Assembly: GCA_937891475.1 (NCBI GenBank)
Contig: CALATC010000248.1
Location: 1 to 18,326, forward strand
Origin: an uncultured Granulicatella sp.
GTDB lineage: Bacteria; Bacillota; Bacilli; Lactobacillales; Aerococcaceae
Reading direction: 5' to 3'
DNA: 18,326 nt
Shown: positions 7,297 to 15,272 of the stretch, one piece after another
Layout of the letters: every line of letters starts with the position of its first letter
Position numbering within the stretch: the first letter of the stretch is position 1
The notes under the pieces: model-generated
Told to the model about the DNA's origin: nothing
Databases searched by the model: none
Seen by the model: only the letters and a program-made list of their open reading frames with translations
Position numbers and translations under genes: made by a program

Positions 7297-8115
7297 ATGA
7301 AAAAAGTGATCAATTATTTATTGTTAGCACTAATTGTGATTTTATCAATTATTACAATATTTCCATTTATTTATATGATTTTAACAGGATTAATGACTTA
7401 TGCAGAAGCAACAAGTATTCCGCCGACATTAATTCCTAAATCATTGCAATGGCAAAACTACATTGAAGTATTCCATAGAGCGCCATTCTTACGCTACTTT
7501 GCAAATACTTTATTTGTATCATTATTTACAACTGCTGCAACAGTTATTACTTCATTATTAGCAGCATTTGCGTTAACAAGCTTAGAATTTAAATATAAAA
7601 AAATTGTGACATTAGTGATGGTTTCATTATTAATGGTTCCTTATGAATCAATTATCTTTACAAACTATCAAACAATTGCACAATTAGGATTATTAGATAC
7701 TTATCTAGCTTTAATCCTTCCATTTTTAACTAGTATTTTCTATATCTACTATCTAAATGGTTATCTTCGTGGAATTCCAAGTACATTCTACAAAGCAGCC
7801 AAAATTGATGGTGCATCTGATTTAGAATATATTCGTCGAATTTTAGTGCCAATGTGTAAGCCAGCGCTTGTAACAGTTGGAATTTTAACATTTATTATGA
7901 GCTGGAATTCATTCCTATGGCCATTACTTGCAACAAACACTAAATACTTCCGTCTATTAAACAACGGGTTATCAGCCTTCACGACTGAAAGTGGTAGTGA
8001 TGTTCAATTACAAATGGCTGCCGCAACATTGACAGTAGTTCCTATTTTGATTATCTATTTCGTATTTAGAAAAGAAATTATTAGAGGGGTTGCTAAGAAT
8101 GGTATCAAAGGATAA
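7297..8115 (+). CDS. ABC importer permease, MalG/UgpE type
   Basis: A 272-residue permease, the second half of the heterodimeric channel. An N-terminal helix (residues 5-27) is followed by five more. The EAA loop is near residues 161-190 (FYKAAKIDGASDLEYIRRIL, then VPM). GGAGGG at 7285-7290 is well placed for the ATG at 7297. The 3' end overlaps the hydrolase gene by 17 bases, showing that the hydrolase belongs to the same translational unit. The family (MalG, UgpE, MsmG) imports oligosaccharides or glycerol-phosphate compounds. Confidence 0.9.
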   Translation: MKKVINYLLLALIVILSIITIFPFIYMILTGLMTYAEATSIPPTLIPKSLQWQNYIEVFHRAPFLRYFANTLFVSLFTTAATVITSLLAAFALTSLEFKYKKIVTLVMVSLLMVPYESIIFTNYQTIAQLGLLDTYLALILPFLTSIFYIYYLNGYLRGIPSTFYKAAKIDGASDLEYIRRILVPMCKPALVTVGILTFIMSWNSFLWPLLATNTKYFRLLNNGLSAFTTESGSDVQLQMAAATLTVVPILIIYFVFRKEIIRGVAKNGIKG

Positions 8116-9391
8116 AACCGTTGTTACATTCCATAGCGGAATTCTAACAATAGGAGGAACGGTTATCGAAGTAAGTTATGGAAATTCTCATATTTTCTTT
8201 GACTTCGGAACAGAGTTTCGTCCAGAATTAGATTTGCCAGATGAACAGTTACAAACACTGATTCAATATGGGATTATCCCAAAATTAAATCATGTCTATG
8301 ATCCACGTTTGGGATATGAGTATGATGGAGAAAAAACGGGGGAGTATGAAAATACAGCAGTATTTTTATCACATGCTCATTTAGATCATTCAAGAATGAT
8401 TAATTACTTAGATCCTGCTATTCCATTGTATACATTAAAAGAAACAAAAATGATTTTAAATAGTTTGAATCGTAATGGAGATTTTTTATTACCAACACCG
8501 TTTGAAAAATCTCCTTTTACGAGAGAAATGATTGGTTTAGAACCAAATGCAATTGTTACAGTTGGAGATATTTCAGTTGAAGTTGTTCCAGTAGACCATG
8601 ATGCATATGGAGCTAGTGCCTTATTAATTCGAACTCCAGATCATTTCATTACCTATACAGGTGATTTGAGATTACATGGTTATATTCCTGAAGCAACAGT
8701 TGAGTTTTGTAAAAAAGCAAAACATACTCAAATGTTAATGATGGAAGGGGTAACGATTAGTTTCCCGGAAAGACCTGTTGATCCAAAAGAAATTAAACCA
8801 GCAAATGAATTAGAAGTCATTGAAAGAGTGGTTCAATTTCAAAAAGAAAATCCAAACCGTCCGATAGCCTTTAATGGGTATCCAGCGAATGTGGAACGTT
8901 TTGCAAAAATTGTAGAGCAGTCTCCACGAACTGTAGTATTAGAAGCTCATATGGCAGCTTTACTACAAGAAGTATTTGGAACTCATGCTCATTTCTATTA
9001 TTCGAATGAAGCAAATCGTATTCCAGAATTAAATCATGATTTAGAAGTTTCCTATCAAACACTAATAGACGATCAAGGGGAGTATTTCTGGCAAGTAGTG
9101 GATAATTTTGATAAACTACAAGAAGGAACACTATACCTTCACTGTGATGCTCAACCATTAGGTGATTTTGATCCAAATTATCAAGTGTTTCTAGATTTAC
9201 TAGCGAAACATCACATCGAATTTGTGAAAATCGCTTGTTCAGGTCATGCAAAACCTGCGGATTTAGACCGTATTATTGCAATGATCGAACCCCAACTTTT
9301 GGTTCCTATCCATACCTTGAAACCAGAATTACTGGAGAATCCGTATGGTGAAAGAATATTGCCACATCGTGGTGAAAAAATTGTGTTGTAA
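8099..9391 (+). CDS. Beta-CASP metallo-beta-lactamase-fold hydrolase (RNase J-like) inside a transporter operon
   Basis: A 430-residue cytosolic protein without signal peptide. The metal motif HAHLDH is at residues 92-97, followed by VDHD (H167) and TGDLRLHG (D189). Residues 211-217 (QMLMMEG, E216) resemble beta-CASP motif A. The C-terminus has SGHAKPADLDRII and PIHT (381-406, H405), the pattern of the RMMBL/beta-CASP region of RNase J and CPSF-type nucleases. These suggest a two-zinc phosphodiesterase or nuclease, though it is shorter than RNase J (about 550 residues). I chose the ATG at 8099 because GAGGGG at 8084-8089 suits it; the in-frame TTG at 8090 touches that site. The gene overlaps the permease gene upstream and precedes the binding protein gene, so it probably acts on the imported compound or a product of it. 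The substrate is unknown; a lactonase-like role of the UlaG kind is an alternative. Confidence 0.8.
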   Translation: MVSKDKTVVTFHSGILTIGGTVIEVSYGNSHIFFDFGTEFRPELDLPDEQLQTLIQYGIIPKLNHVYDPRLGYEYDGEKTGEYENTAVFLSHAHLDHSRMINYLDPAIPLYTLKETKMILNSLNRNGDFLLPTPFEKSPFTREMIGLEPNAIVTVGDISVEVVPVDHDAYGASALLIRTPDHFITYTGDLRLHGYIPEATVEFCKKAKHTQMLMMEGVTISFPERPVDPKEIKPANELEVIERVVQFQKENPNRPIAFNGYPANVERFAKIVEQSPRTVVLEAHMAALLQEVFGTHAHFYYSNEANRIPELNHDLEVSYQTLIDDQGEYFWQVVDNFDKLQEGTLYLHCDAQPLGDFDPNYQVFLDLLAKHHIEFVKIACSGHAKPADLDRIIAMIEPQLLVPIHTLKPELLENPYGERILPHRGEKIVL

Positions 9392-9418
9392 AACTATAAA
9401 AGAAAAAGGAGAACAATT

Positions 9419-10708
9419 ATGAAATTCAAATCTTTAGTAAAAGCGACACTTGCGACAACATCAGTTTTAGTTTTAGGAGCTTGCGGCAATGGTGCATCAA
9501 ACTCACAAAAAGAAACTAAAACAGACATTCAAACAGAAGTAAAAGAGGAAACAAAAATTACTTTCTGGCATGCCTTAAATGGTAAATTAGAGGAAACTCT
9601 AACGAAATTAACTGAGGAGTTTATGGCTAAAAACCCTAATGTGAAAATTGAGTTGCAAAACCAATCTTCATATAAAGATTTACAAGCTAAAATTAACTCT
9701 ACATTAACTTCACCTAAAGATTTACCAACAATTACTCAAGCATACCCAGGATGGTTATGGAATGCTGCAGATCAAGATCAATTAGTTGATTTAAAACCTT
9801 ACTTAGAAAACTCAACAATTGGTATTAAAGATGATGCTGCTATTCGTTCAGAATTATTAAAAGGTGCTCAAATCAATGGTGTACAATATGGTATTCCATT
9901 TAACAAATCAACAGAAGTATTATTCTACAATGCTGACTTATTAAAAGAGTATGGTGTTAAAGTACCAACTACTTTAGATGAATTAAAAGAAGCAGCTAAA
10001 ACAATTTATGAAAAATCAAATCACCAAGTTGTAGGTGCTGGTTTTGACTCATTAAACAACTACTATGCAACTGGTATTGTGAACAAAGGTGTTCAATTCA
10101 ACAAAGAATTAGACATTACTGGTAAAGAATCAAAAGAAGTAGTTTCTTACTATGCTGATGGTATTAAAGAAGGTTACTTCCGTACAGCTGGTTCAGATAA
10201 ATATTTATCAGGACCATTTGCTAACAAACAAATTGCAATGTATGTAGGTTCAACTGCGGGTGAATCATTCGTAGCTAAAGGTGCTAAAGAAGCTGGATAT
10301 GAGTATGGTGTAGCTCCTCGTCCTGAGAAAGTTAACATCCAACAAGGTACTGATATTTACATGTTCCAAAGTGCTTCTGAAGAACAACGTACTGCAGCTT
10401 ACTTATTCTTAAAATTCTTAGCTTCTCCTGAGTCTCAATTAACTTGGGCACAAGCTACAGGTTATATTCCAGTAGTTTCTAAAGTGTTAGAAAGTGCTGA
10501 ATACAAAAACTCTAATTCTAAAGTTCCAGCAGCAATGGCTGAAGGTAAAAAAGAATTATTCTCAATTCCTGTAATTGAAAATGCTGACTCTGCTTATGCA
10601 GAAATCACTAAGGTTCAAGAAAAAGTTTACAGTGATGTAAATGGTTCAAGCGTTGATAAAGTGTTAGAAGCTTCTAAAGCTGAATTCCAATCTGTTTGGA
10701 ACCAATAA
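9419..10708 (+). CDS. Extracellular solute-binding lipoprotein, family 1 (UgpB-like)
   Basis: A 429-residue substrate-binding lipoprotein. The signal sequence ends in the lipobox VLGAC with the lipidated Cys at residue 22, followed by a short Ser/Asn/Lys-rich linker. The mature start KITFWHALNGKLEETL and the YKDLQAKINSTLTS segment resemble UgpB-type glycerol-3-phosphate or glycerophosphodiester binding proteins more than maltose-binding proteins; this is pattern recognition, not an alignment. The ribosome site AAGGAG (9406-9411) is strong. Codon choice looks highly optimised, as expected for an abundant binding protein. It is the last gene of the operon, 27 bases after the hydrolase, and a three-hairpin terminator repeat begins 9 bases after its stop codon. 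Confidence 0.9.
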   Translation: MKFKSLVKATLATTSVLVLGACGNGASNSQKETKTDIQTEVKEETKITFWHALNGKLEETLTKLTEEFMAKNPNVKIELQNQSSYKDLQAKINSTLTSPKDLPTITQAYPGWLWNAADQDQLVDLKPYLENSTIGIKDDAAIRSELLKGAQINGVQYGIPFNKSTEVLFYNADLLKEYGVKVPTTLDELKEAAKTIYEKSNHQVVGAGFDSLNNYYATGIVNKGVQFNKELDITGKESKEVVSYYADGIKEGYFRTAGSDKYLSGPFANKQIAMYVGSTAGESFVAKGAKEAGYEYGVAPRPEKVNIQQGTDIYMFQSASEEQRTAAYLFLKFLASPESQLTWAQATGYIPVVSKVLESAEYKNSNSKVPAAMAEGKKELFSIPVIENADSAYAEITKVQEKVYSDVNGSSVDKVLEASKAEFQSVWNQ

Positions 10709-10717
10709 TTTCTAATT

Positions 10718-10858
10718 AGACTTCCTTAATAGTAGTATTAGGACGCCAGCAGACCTTCGGTCTCATGGCTAAACTTCGAGCCTAGGGTCTCGAAGTTTCA
10801 TGTACTAGAAGCCACTCTGGCTTCTAGTACTAATACTGCTAGGGGAAGTCTTTTTTTG
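10718..10858 (+). repeat. Three-hairpin structured repeat, copy 1, acting as terminator
   Basis: The element is closed by AGACTTCC/GGAAGTCT (10718-10725 with 10844-10851). A second helix is TAGTAGTATTA/TAATACTGCTA (10730-10740 with 10831-10841, one G-U). Inside are three hairpins. A: GCCA/TGGC capped by AGACC-TTC-GGTCT (10745-10769). B: AAACTTCGAG/CTCGAAGTTT (10771-10780 with 10789-10798), loop CCTAGGGT. C: a perfect 13-bp stem, 10802-10814 with 10818-10830, loop CTC. Seven T follow, so the whole fold works as a terminator for the importer operon. A second copy is at 17757-17900 with compensatory changes in several helices. I do not recognise it as a named family. Confidence 0.88.
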
Positions 10859-10894
10859 TTTTATGATAGAAATCTATATATTTTACGGCTTATA

Positions 10895-10903
10895 TGATAC
10901 AAT
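10895..10903 (+). promoter_or_regulatory. Probable promoter of the 5'-nucleotidase gene (extended -10)
   Basis: TGA-TACAAT at 10895-10903 is an extended -10, with no good -35. The same nine bases occur as the putative promoter of the response regulator gene at 12574-12582. The start would be near 10910, 27 bases before the gene. Confidence 0.5.
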
Positions 10904-10936
10904 GGACTGTGACTAAAGAAGGAAATGAGGGATTAG

Positions 10937-12493
10937 ATGGAAATCAAAATTATTGAAACAAGTGATATGCATGGATATGTATTGCCTACAAACTATGCTG
11001 AAAGAAATTTAGATTTAGGTTTTAGTACGGCAAAAGCTGCGACTATTATTAAAAAAATCAAAAAAGAAGCAAAAGGACCAGTTGTTCAAATTGAAAATGG
11101 GGACTTTATTCAAGGTTCACCATTGAGTTACTATGTTCGTAAACAAGGTCATCATATTGCCAATGACTTAACAAAAGTTTTAAACTATTTAGAATATGAT
11201 TTAGGAATTTTAGGAAATCATGAATTCAACTATGGATTAGATTATTTACGTGAAGCTATTGAATCCTACAATCATCCAATTATTTGTGCAAATATTCTTT
11301 CTAAAACAGGAGAGCAAGTATTTGGTGATCCTTATCGTATTATCGAAAAAGAAGGCGTTAAAATTGCCGTTTTAGGATTAACAACTCCATATATTCCAAA
11401 ATGGGAACAACCTGCAACCGTTAAAGATTTAACCTTTGTTAGTGCTTTAGAAACTGCACAAAAATATGTACCTGAAATGCGTGAAAAAGCGGATATCGTA
11501 GTGGTTACTTACCATGGAGGATTCGAGTCAGATTTAGAAACTGGTGAACCAACTGAGTTACTAACAGGAGAAAATGAAGGGTATGCGATTGCGACTAAAG
11601 TACCTGGAATTGATGCTCTTGTAACAGGACACCAACACCGTGTGATTGCAACAAAAGTGAATGGAGTACCAGTTATTCAACCTGGTTACCGTGGAGCTTA
11701 TGTAGGTGAAATTAGCTTACAAGTTGAAAAAGAAGGCGACCGTTATGTTGTCGTTAATAGTCAAGCGAAATTACATGAAACAGCGGGAGTTAAAGCAGAT
11801 CCTAAAGTGTTAGAAATGTTTGAAGAATTACAAGCAGATGTTGAAGATTGGTTAGATACACCAGTTGGAACTGTTGTTGGAGATATGACGATTACAGATC
11901 CTCAACAAGCAAGATTAGTCGAGCATCCTTATATTGAATTTATTAATAAAGTTCAAATGGAAGCAACTGGTGCAGATATTTCGGGAACAGCTTTATTCAA
12001 TAATGAAGGACGAGGATTTGGTTCTAAAATTGCGATGCGTGACGTCATTACAAACTACATCTATCCAAATACTTTAGCAGTGTTAAAAATTTCTGGAGAA
12101 GATTTACGTTTAGCATTAGAAAGAGTCGCGACTTACTTTATTGTAAAAGACGGAGAAGTTCAATTTAATCCAAAATATATTGAACCAAAACCACAATATT
12201 ATAATTATGATATGTATGAAGGTATTGAGTATACGCTTGATTTTACAAAACCATTTGGTGAACGAGTGACAAGATTAGATTATCATGGAGCTCCTGTTCA
12301 AGATACGGATGAGTTAGAAGTTGTAACAAACCAATATCGTGCAGTAGGTGGCGGAAATTACGCTATGTTTAAACCAGAAAAAATTGTACGTGAAGTACAA
12401 ATTGATATGACGGAATTAATTGCGGATTATATGAAAAAACATCCTGTATTAGAAGCTACAACGAACCAAAACTTTAAAACAATTATAAAATAA
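10937..12493 (+). CDS. Cytosolic 5'-nucleotidase / metallophosphoesterase (UshA/YunD-like)
   Basis: A 518-residue two-domain phosphatase. The N-terminal calcineurin-type metallophosphoesterase domain (about 1-270) has all dimetal motifs: DMH (D10, H12), NGDFIQG (D56), GNHE (N94-E96), YHGG (H193) and GHQH (231-234). The C-terminal 5'-nucleotidase domain (about 300-500) includes GGGNYAMF near residue 471, the nucleobase-binding region in this family. Members release phosphate from 5'-nucleotides, UDP-sugars or 2',3'-cyclic nucleotides. Unlike UshA or CpdB it has no signal peptide, no lipobox and no LPXTG anchor, so it should act in the cytosol, like YunD of Bacillus. It has its own promoter and terminator but lies directly after the importer operon, which suggests that it processes imported phosphate esters. 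Ribosome site GAGG at 10927-10930. Confidence 0.88.
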   Translation: MEIKIIETSDMHGYVLPTNYAERNLDLGFSTAKAATIIKKIKKEAKGPVVQIENGDFIQGSPLSYYVRKQGHHIANDLTKVLNYLEYDLGILGNHEFNYGLDYLREAIESYNHPIICANILSKTGEQVFGDPYRIIEKEGVKIAVLGLTTPYIPKWEQPATVKDLTFVSALETAQKYVPEMREKADIVVVTYHGGFESDLETGEPTELLTGENEGYAIATKVPGIDALVTGHQHRVIATKVNGVPVIQPGYRGAYVGEISLQVEKEGDRYVVVNSQAKLHETAGVKADPKVLEMFEELQADVEDWLDTPVGTVVGDMTITDPQQARLVEHPYIEFINKVQMEATGADISGTALFNNEGRGFGSKIAMRDVITNYIYPNTLAVLKISGEDLRLALERVATYFIVKDGEVQFNPKYIEPKPQYYNYDMYEGIEYTLDFTKPFGERVTRLDYHGAPVQDTDELEVVTNQYRAVGGGNYAMFKPEKIVREVQIDMTELIADYMKKHPVLEATTNQNFKTIIK

Positions 12494-12515
12494 ATTTTTA
12501 AAACAATGATGAAAA

Positions 12516-12560
12516 AACATTTTCCTTTATGTCCTAGCTACTAAAGGAAGGTGTTTTTTT
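12516..12560 (+). terminator. Rho-independent terminator after the 5'-nucleotidase gene
   Basis: A 14-bp stem pairs AACATTTTCCTTTA (12516-12529) with TAAAGGAAGGTGTT (12542-12555), including two G-U pairs. It has a 12-base loop and ends in seven T. Confidence 0.87.
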
Positions 12561-12573
12561 CTTATTTATTCCG

Positions 12574-12582
12574 TGATACAAT
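12574..12582 (+). promoter_or_regulatory. Probable promoter of the two-component system (extended -10)
   Basis: TGA-TACAAT at 12574-12582 lies shortly after the preceding terminator. No proper -35 is visible; the corresponding position falls in the T run of that terminator. The transcript would begin near 12589, with a leader of about 33 bases. Confidence 0.5.
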
Positions 12583-12621
12583 CAAGATGTATAGGAATGT
12601 TTAGAAATTGAGGTGAAATGG

Positions 12622-13305
12622 ATGCATACGGTGATGATTGTGGAAGATGAACCCATTATTCGTGATGCTGTAGCTCAGGAATTAAGTAAATGGAATTATC
12701 AAGTAGCATGTGTAACAGATTTTAATAAAGTAATGGATGATTTTGTAAAAGTGAATCCCCAGTTAGTGATATTAGATATTACTCTTCCATTTTTTAATGG
12801 TTATTATTGGTGCCAAGAAATTCGTAAAATCTCGAATGTGCCGATTTTATTTTTATCTTCTCACCAACAACCAATGGATATTGTCATGTCGATTAATATG
12901 GGAGCAGATGACTATATTACAAAACCTTTTGAAATGCCGATATTAGTGGCAAAAATCCAAGGGCTTTTCCGCCGTGCATATGAATTTGTCGGAACTCAAG
13001 ACTGGATTGAATATAAGGGTACGACGCTACATTTAAAAACGACTCAATTTACTTATAAACAACAAGTGATTGATTTGACAAAAAATGAATTTCAAATTTT
13101 ACGTGTGCTATTTGAAAGAGTCGGTAGTTTTGTGAGTCGAGATGAATTGATGAAGGAATTATGGAATAGTGATTTCTTTATTGATGATAATACGTTAACG
13201 GTTAATGTTGCCCGTCTTCGTAAAAAATTAGAAGAATGCGGCCTAGTGAATTTTATTACGACTAAAAAAGGAATTGGTTATGGGTTGGTGGATTCCAATG
13301 AGTAA
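12622..13305 (+). CDS. bceR: OmpR-family response regulator, BceR-like
   Basis: A 227-residue regulator. The receiver domain (about 1-118) has the acidic pocket E8/D9, phosphoacceptor D52 in LVILDITLP, the switch Ser in FLSS and the conserved Lys in YITKPF. A C-terminal winged-helix DNA-binding domain (about 125-225) ends in the usual RLRKKLEECG...IGYGL pattern. Start choice: the upstream in-frame GTG at 12613 lies inside the ribosome site GAGGTG (12610-12615), which is correctly spaced for the ATG at 12622. The gene overlaps the kinase gene by 8 bases. Pairing with an intramembrane-sensing kinase marks it as BceR-type. It probably binds the TnACA-N4-TGTnA repeat at 2314-2335 and activates the transporter genes. 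That link is inferred from motif and family. Confidence 0.87.
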   Translation: MHTVMIVEDEPIIRDAVAQELSKWNYQVACVTDFNKVMDDFVKVNPQLVILDITLPFFNGYYWCQEIRKISNVPILFLSSHQQPMDIVMSINMGADDYITKPFEMPILVAKIQGLFRRAYEFVGTQDWIEYKGTTLHLKTTQFTYKQQVIDLTKNEFQILRVLFERVGSFVSRDELMKELWNSDFFIDDNTLTVNVARLRKKLEECGLVNFITTKKGIGYGLVDSNE

Positions 13306-14299
13306 AGAAAAGAGACAGTTCATTAAACAGTGGCTATTCAGTCATAAACATTTTTTAGTGTATATCGCTTTTATTTTATGCTTATGGTTAGTTTTTGGAT
13401 TTGCTTTTAATGCATTGGAATGGATGTTGTATTTAATATTGCTAGTGCTAATTTTTTCAGGAGTATTTTTAGCTACTTGGTGTATAAATGATTTCCTTCA
13501 GTATAAAAAAATAAAGGAAAATCCCAATTGGAAAGAATTGCTTCAAAGCAAAAAAGAGTGGACAACGTCTGAACAATTTCTATTAGAAAATTTAGAGGCT
13601 TATGCTACTCAACTAGCACAAGCTGAATTTCAACAAAGAGAAGCTTATAAAGAGCAATTAGATTACTATACGATGTGGATTCATCAAATTAAGACAAGTA
13701 TTGCTTCGAGTCAATTATTAATTCAGGCTTTACCAACTCTTCCTGAAAAAAGTCCATTAGAACAAGAGTTAATTAAAATTACGACCTATACCGATTTTGT
13801 TTTGCATTATGTTAGAATGGAGACCTTTCATCAAGATTTACTATTAAGGGAACATTCTTTGGACAGTATAATTCGTCAAATTTTGAAGAAGTTTGCGACG
13901 TTCTTTATTTATAAAAATCTTCGTTTATCTTATGATGCTATTGAGCAAGTAATTGTGACAGATGCAAAATGGTTTAGTGTTATTGTAGAACAAATTTTAT
14001 TAAATTCCATCAAGTATACGGATAAAGGTGGGCAGATTTCGATTTATTTAGAAGGGTCTTATTTATGTATTCAAGATACAGGAATCGGAATTGCAGAATC
14101 TGACCAGCAACGAATTTTTGAAAGAGGATTTAGTGGATTTAATGGGAGAATGAATTATCATTCTTCAGGATTAGGTCTATATTTATCCAATGAAATTGCG
14201 AAAAATTTAGGATTAGAATTATCCGTAGAATCAGTTGTTGGAGAAGGAACAACTTTAAAAATTTTATTACAGCAAGATAAGTTAGATACAAGGGCTTAA
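13298..14299 (+). CDS. bceS: Intramembrane-sensing histidine kinase, BceS-like
   Basis: A 333-residue kinase, the same size as BceS. Two membrane helices (about 18-37 and 41-62) are separated by only a few residues, so there is no extracellular sensor domain; this is the defining feature of kinases that sense through a BceAB transporter. The phosphoacceptor is H129 in MWIHQIKTSI. The ATP-binding domain has the N box (LLNSIKY, N236), DTGIGI, an F box (IFERGFSG) and SSGLGLYL. Oddly, the Pro usually found three residues after Lys-Thr's start in family members (HQIKTPI) is Ser here. The ATG at 13298 overlaps the regulator gene by 8 bases and has GGTGGA at 13287-13292; the in-frame TTG at 13274 lacks a ribosome site. 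No transporter gene is adjacent, so its likely partner is the BceAB-like pair at 2423-5165. Confidence 0.87.
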   Translation: MSKEKRQFIKQWLFSHKHFLVYIAFILCLWLVFGFAFNALEWMLYLILLVLIFSGVFLATWCINDFLQYKKIKENPNWKELLQSKKEWTTSEQFLLENLEAYATQLAQAEFQQREAYKEQLDYYTMWIHQIKTSIASSQLLIQALPTLPEKSPLEQELIKITTYTDFVLHYVRMETFHQDLLLREHSLDSIIRQILKKFATFFIYKNLRLSYDAIEQVIVTDAKWFSVIVEQILLNSIKYTDKGGQISIYLEGSYLCIQDTGIGIAESDQQRIFERGFSGFNGRMNYHSSGLGLYLSNEIAKNLGLELSVESVVGEGTTLKILLQQDKLDTRA

Positions 14300-14343
14300 A
14301 AGGAGAGAAAAGCGTTTAAAATTTCCCATGGAACGCCCGGATA

Positions 14344-14352
14344 TGTTATGAT
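14344..14352 (+). promoter_or_regulatory. Possible promoter of the rapZ-yvcK-whiA cluster (extended -10)
   Basis: TGT-TATGAT at 14344-14352 is an extended -10 without a clear -35. No terminator separates the kinase gene from rapZ, so read-through could add to transcription. Confidence 0.4.
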
Positions 14353-14384
14353 AGAGAGAATGAAATAGGAGAGGTGAATGACAC

Positions 14385-15272
14385 ATGGCGGATCAATTAG
14401 AATTAGTGGTCATTACAGGAATGAGTGGTGCTGGAAAAACAGTAGCAATGCAAAGCTTTGAGGATATGGGCTATTTTTGCGTTGACAATATGCCACCAAG
14501 TTTATTACCAAAATTTTGGGAATTAGTAAAAGAATCTGGAAAAATCACAAAAATAGCATTAGTCATCGACTTACGTTCAAGAGCGTTTTTCGATGAAATT
14601 ATGACATCGATTAGTGGATTAGATAATACTTCGTTTATTACTACGAAAATTTTATTTTTAGAAGCGAGTGATGATGCATTAGTTTCTCGTTATAAAGAAA
14701 CTCGTCGTACTCATCCATTAGCTGGTGATGGTCGTGTGTATGATGGAATTATTGCAGAACGTCGATTATTACAAGATATTAAAGTTCGTGCTCAAAAAGT
14801 CATTGACACAACAACGCTTTCTCCAAGAAAATTACGTGAGGAAATTATGCATACTTTCTCAAATGGAGATACTGATATTTTTACGATTCAAGTTGTATCA
14901 TTTGGATTTAAATACGGACTTCCAATTGATGCGGATATCGTAATGGATGTTCGTTTCTTACCAAATCCACATTACATTGACGAATTACGTCCATTAACAG
15001 GACAAGATCATGCTGTTTATGACTATGTGATGAGTCAACCTGAAACAAAAACTTTCTATCATAAATTTATGGAATTACTAGATTTTGTTATTCCTGGTTA
15101 TAAAAAAGAAGGTAAATCAAGTGTAACGATTGCGATTGGATGTACAGGTGGTCAACATCGTTCTGTTGCATTAACAGAACGTACAGGAAAAGAATTAATG
15201 TCTGATTCTTATCATGTAACGATTTCTCACCGTGATAAAGATAAACGTAAAGAAGGGAATGGTCGTTCGTGA
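14385..15272 (+). CDS. rapZ: RapZ (YvcJ) nucleotide-binding protein
   Basis: A 295-residue P-loop protein, full length for the family. Walker A GMSGAGKT is at residues 12-19, a hydrophobic Walker B-like strand [10 protein letters not shown] is near 56-65, and the C-terminal domain has the characteristic [10 protein letters not shown] segment. In E. coli RapZ binds the sRNA GlmZ and controls GlmS synthesis; in Bacillus YvcJ binds and hydrolyses nucleotides and influences competence-gene expression. Its precise role in lactic acid bacteria is unsettled. The ribosome site AGGAGAGG precedes the ATG at 14385 with good spacing. It overlaps yvcK by 4 bases (GTGA), and the rapZ-yvcK-whiA order is a conserved Firmicute core cluster. 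Confidence 0.96.
   Translation: MADQLELVVITGMSGAGKTVAMQSFEDMGYFCVDNMPPSLLPKFWELVKESGKITKIALVIDLRSRAFFDEIMTSISGLDNTSFITTKILFLEASDDALVSRYKETRRTHPLAGDGRVYDGIIAERRLLQDIKVRAQKVIDTTTLSPRKLREEIMHTFSNGDTDIFTIQVVSFGFKYGLPIDADIVMDVRFLPNPHYIDELRPLTGQDHAVYDYVMSQPETKTFYHKFMELLDFVIPGYKKEGKSSVTIAIGCTGGQHRSVALTERTGKELMSDSYHVTISHRDKDKRKEGNGRS

Noticed and set aside
8871..9251. A 126-codon minus-strand frame inside the hydrolase gene
   Set aside because: It is antisense to a gene with clear catalytic motifs; the product is low-complexity and unlike any family, with no start signals.
10718..10851. tRNA or tRNA-like gene, because of the cloverleaf-like fold
   Set aside because: The arms are too long, there is no TTCGA-type T loop or anticodon loop geometry, and there is no CCA-compatible acceptor. 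The U run identifies it as a terminating element.
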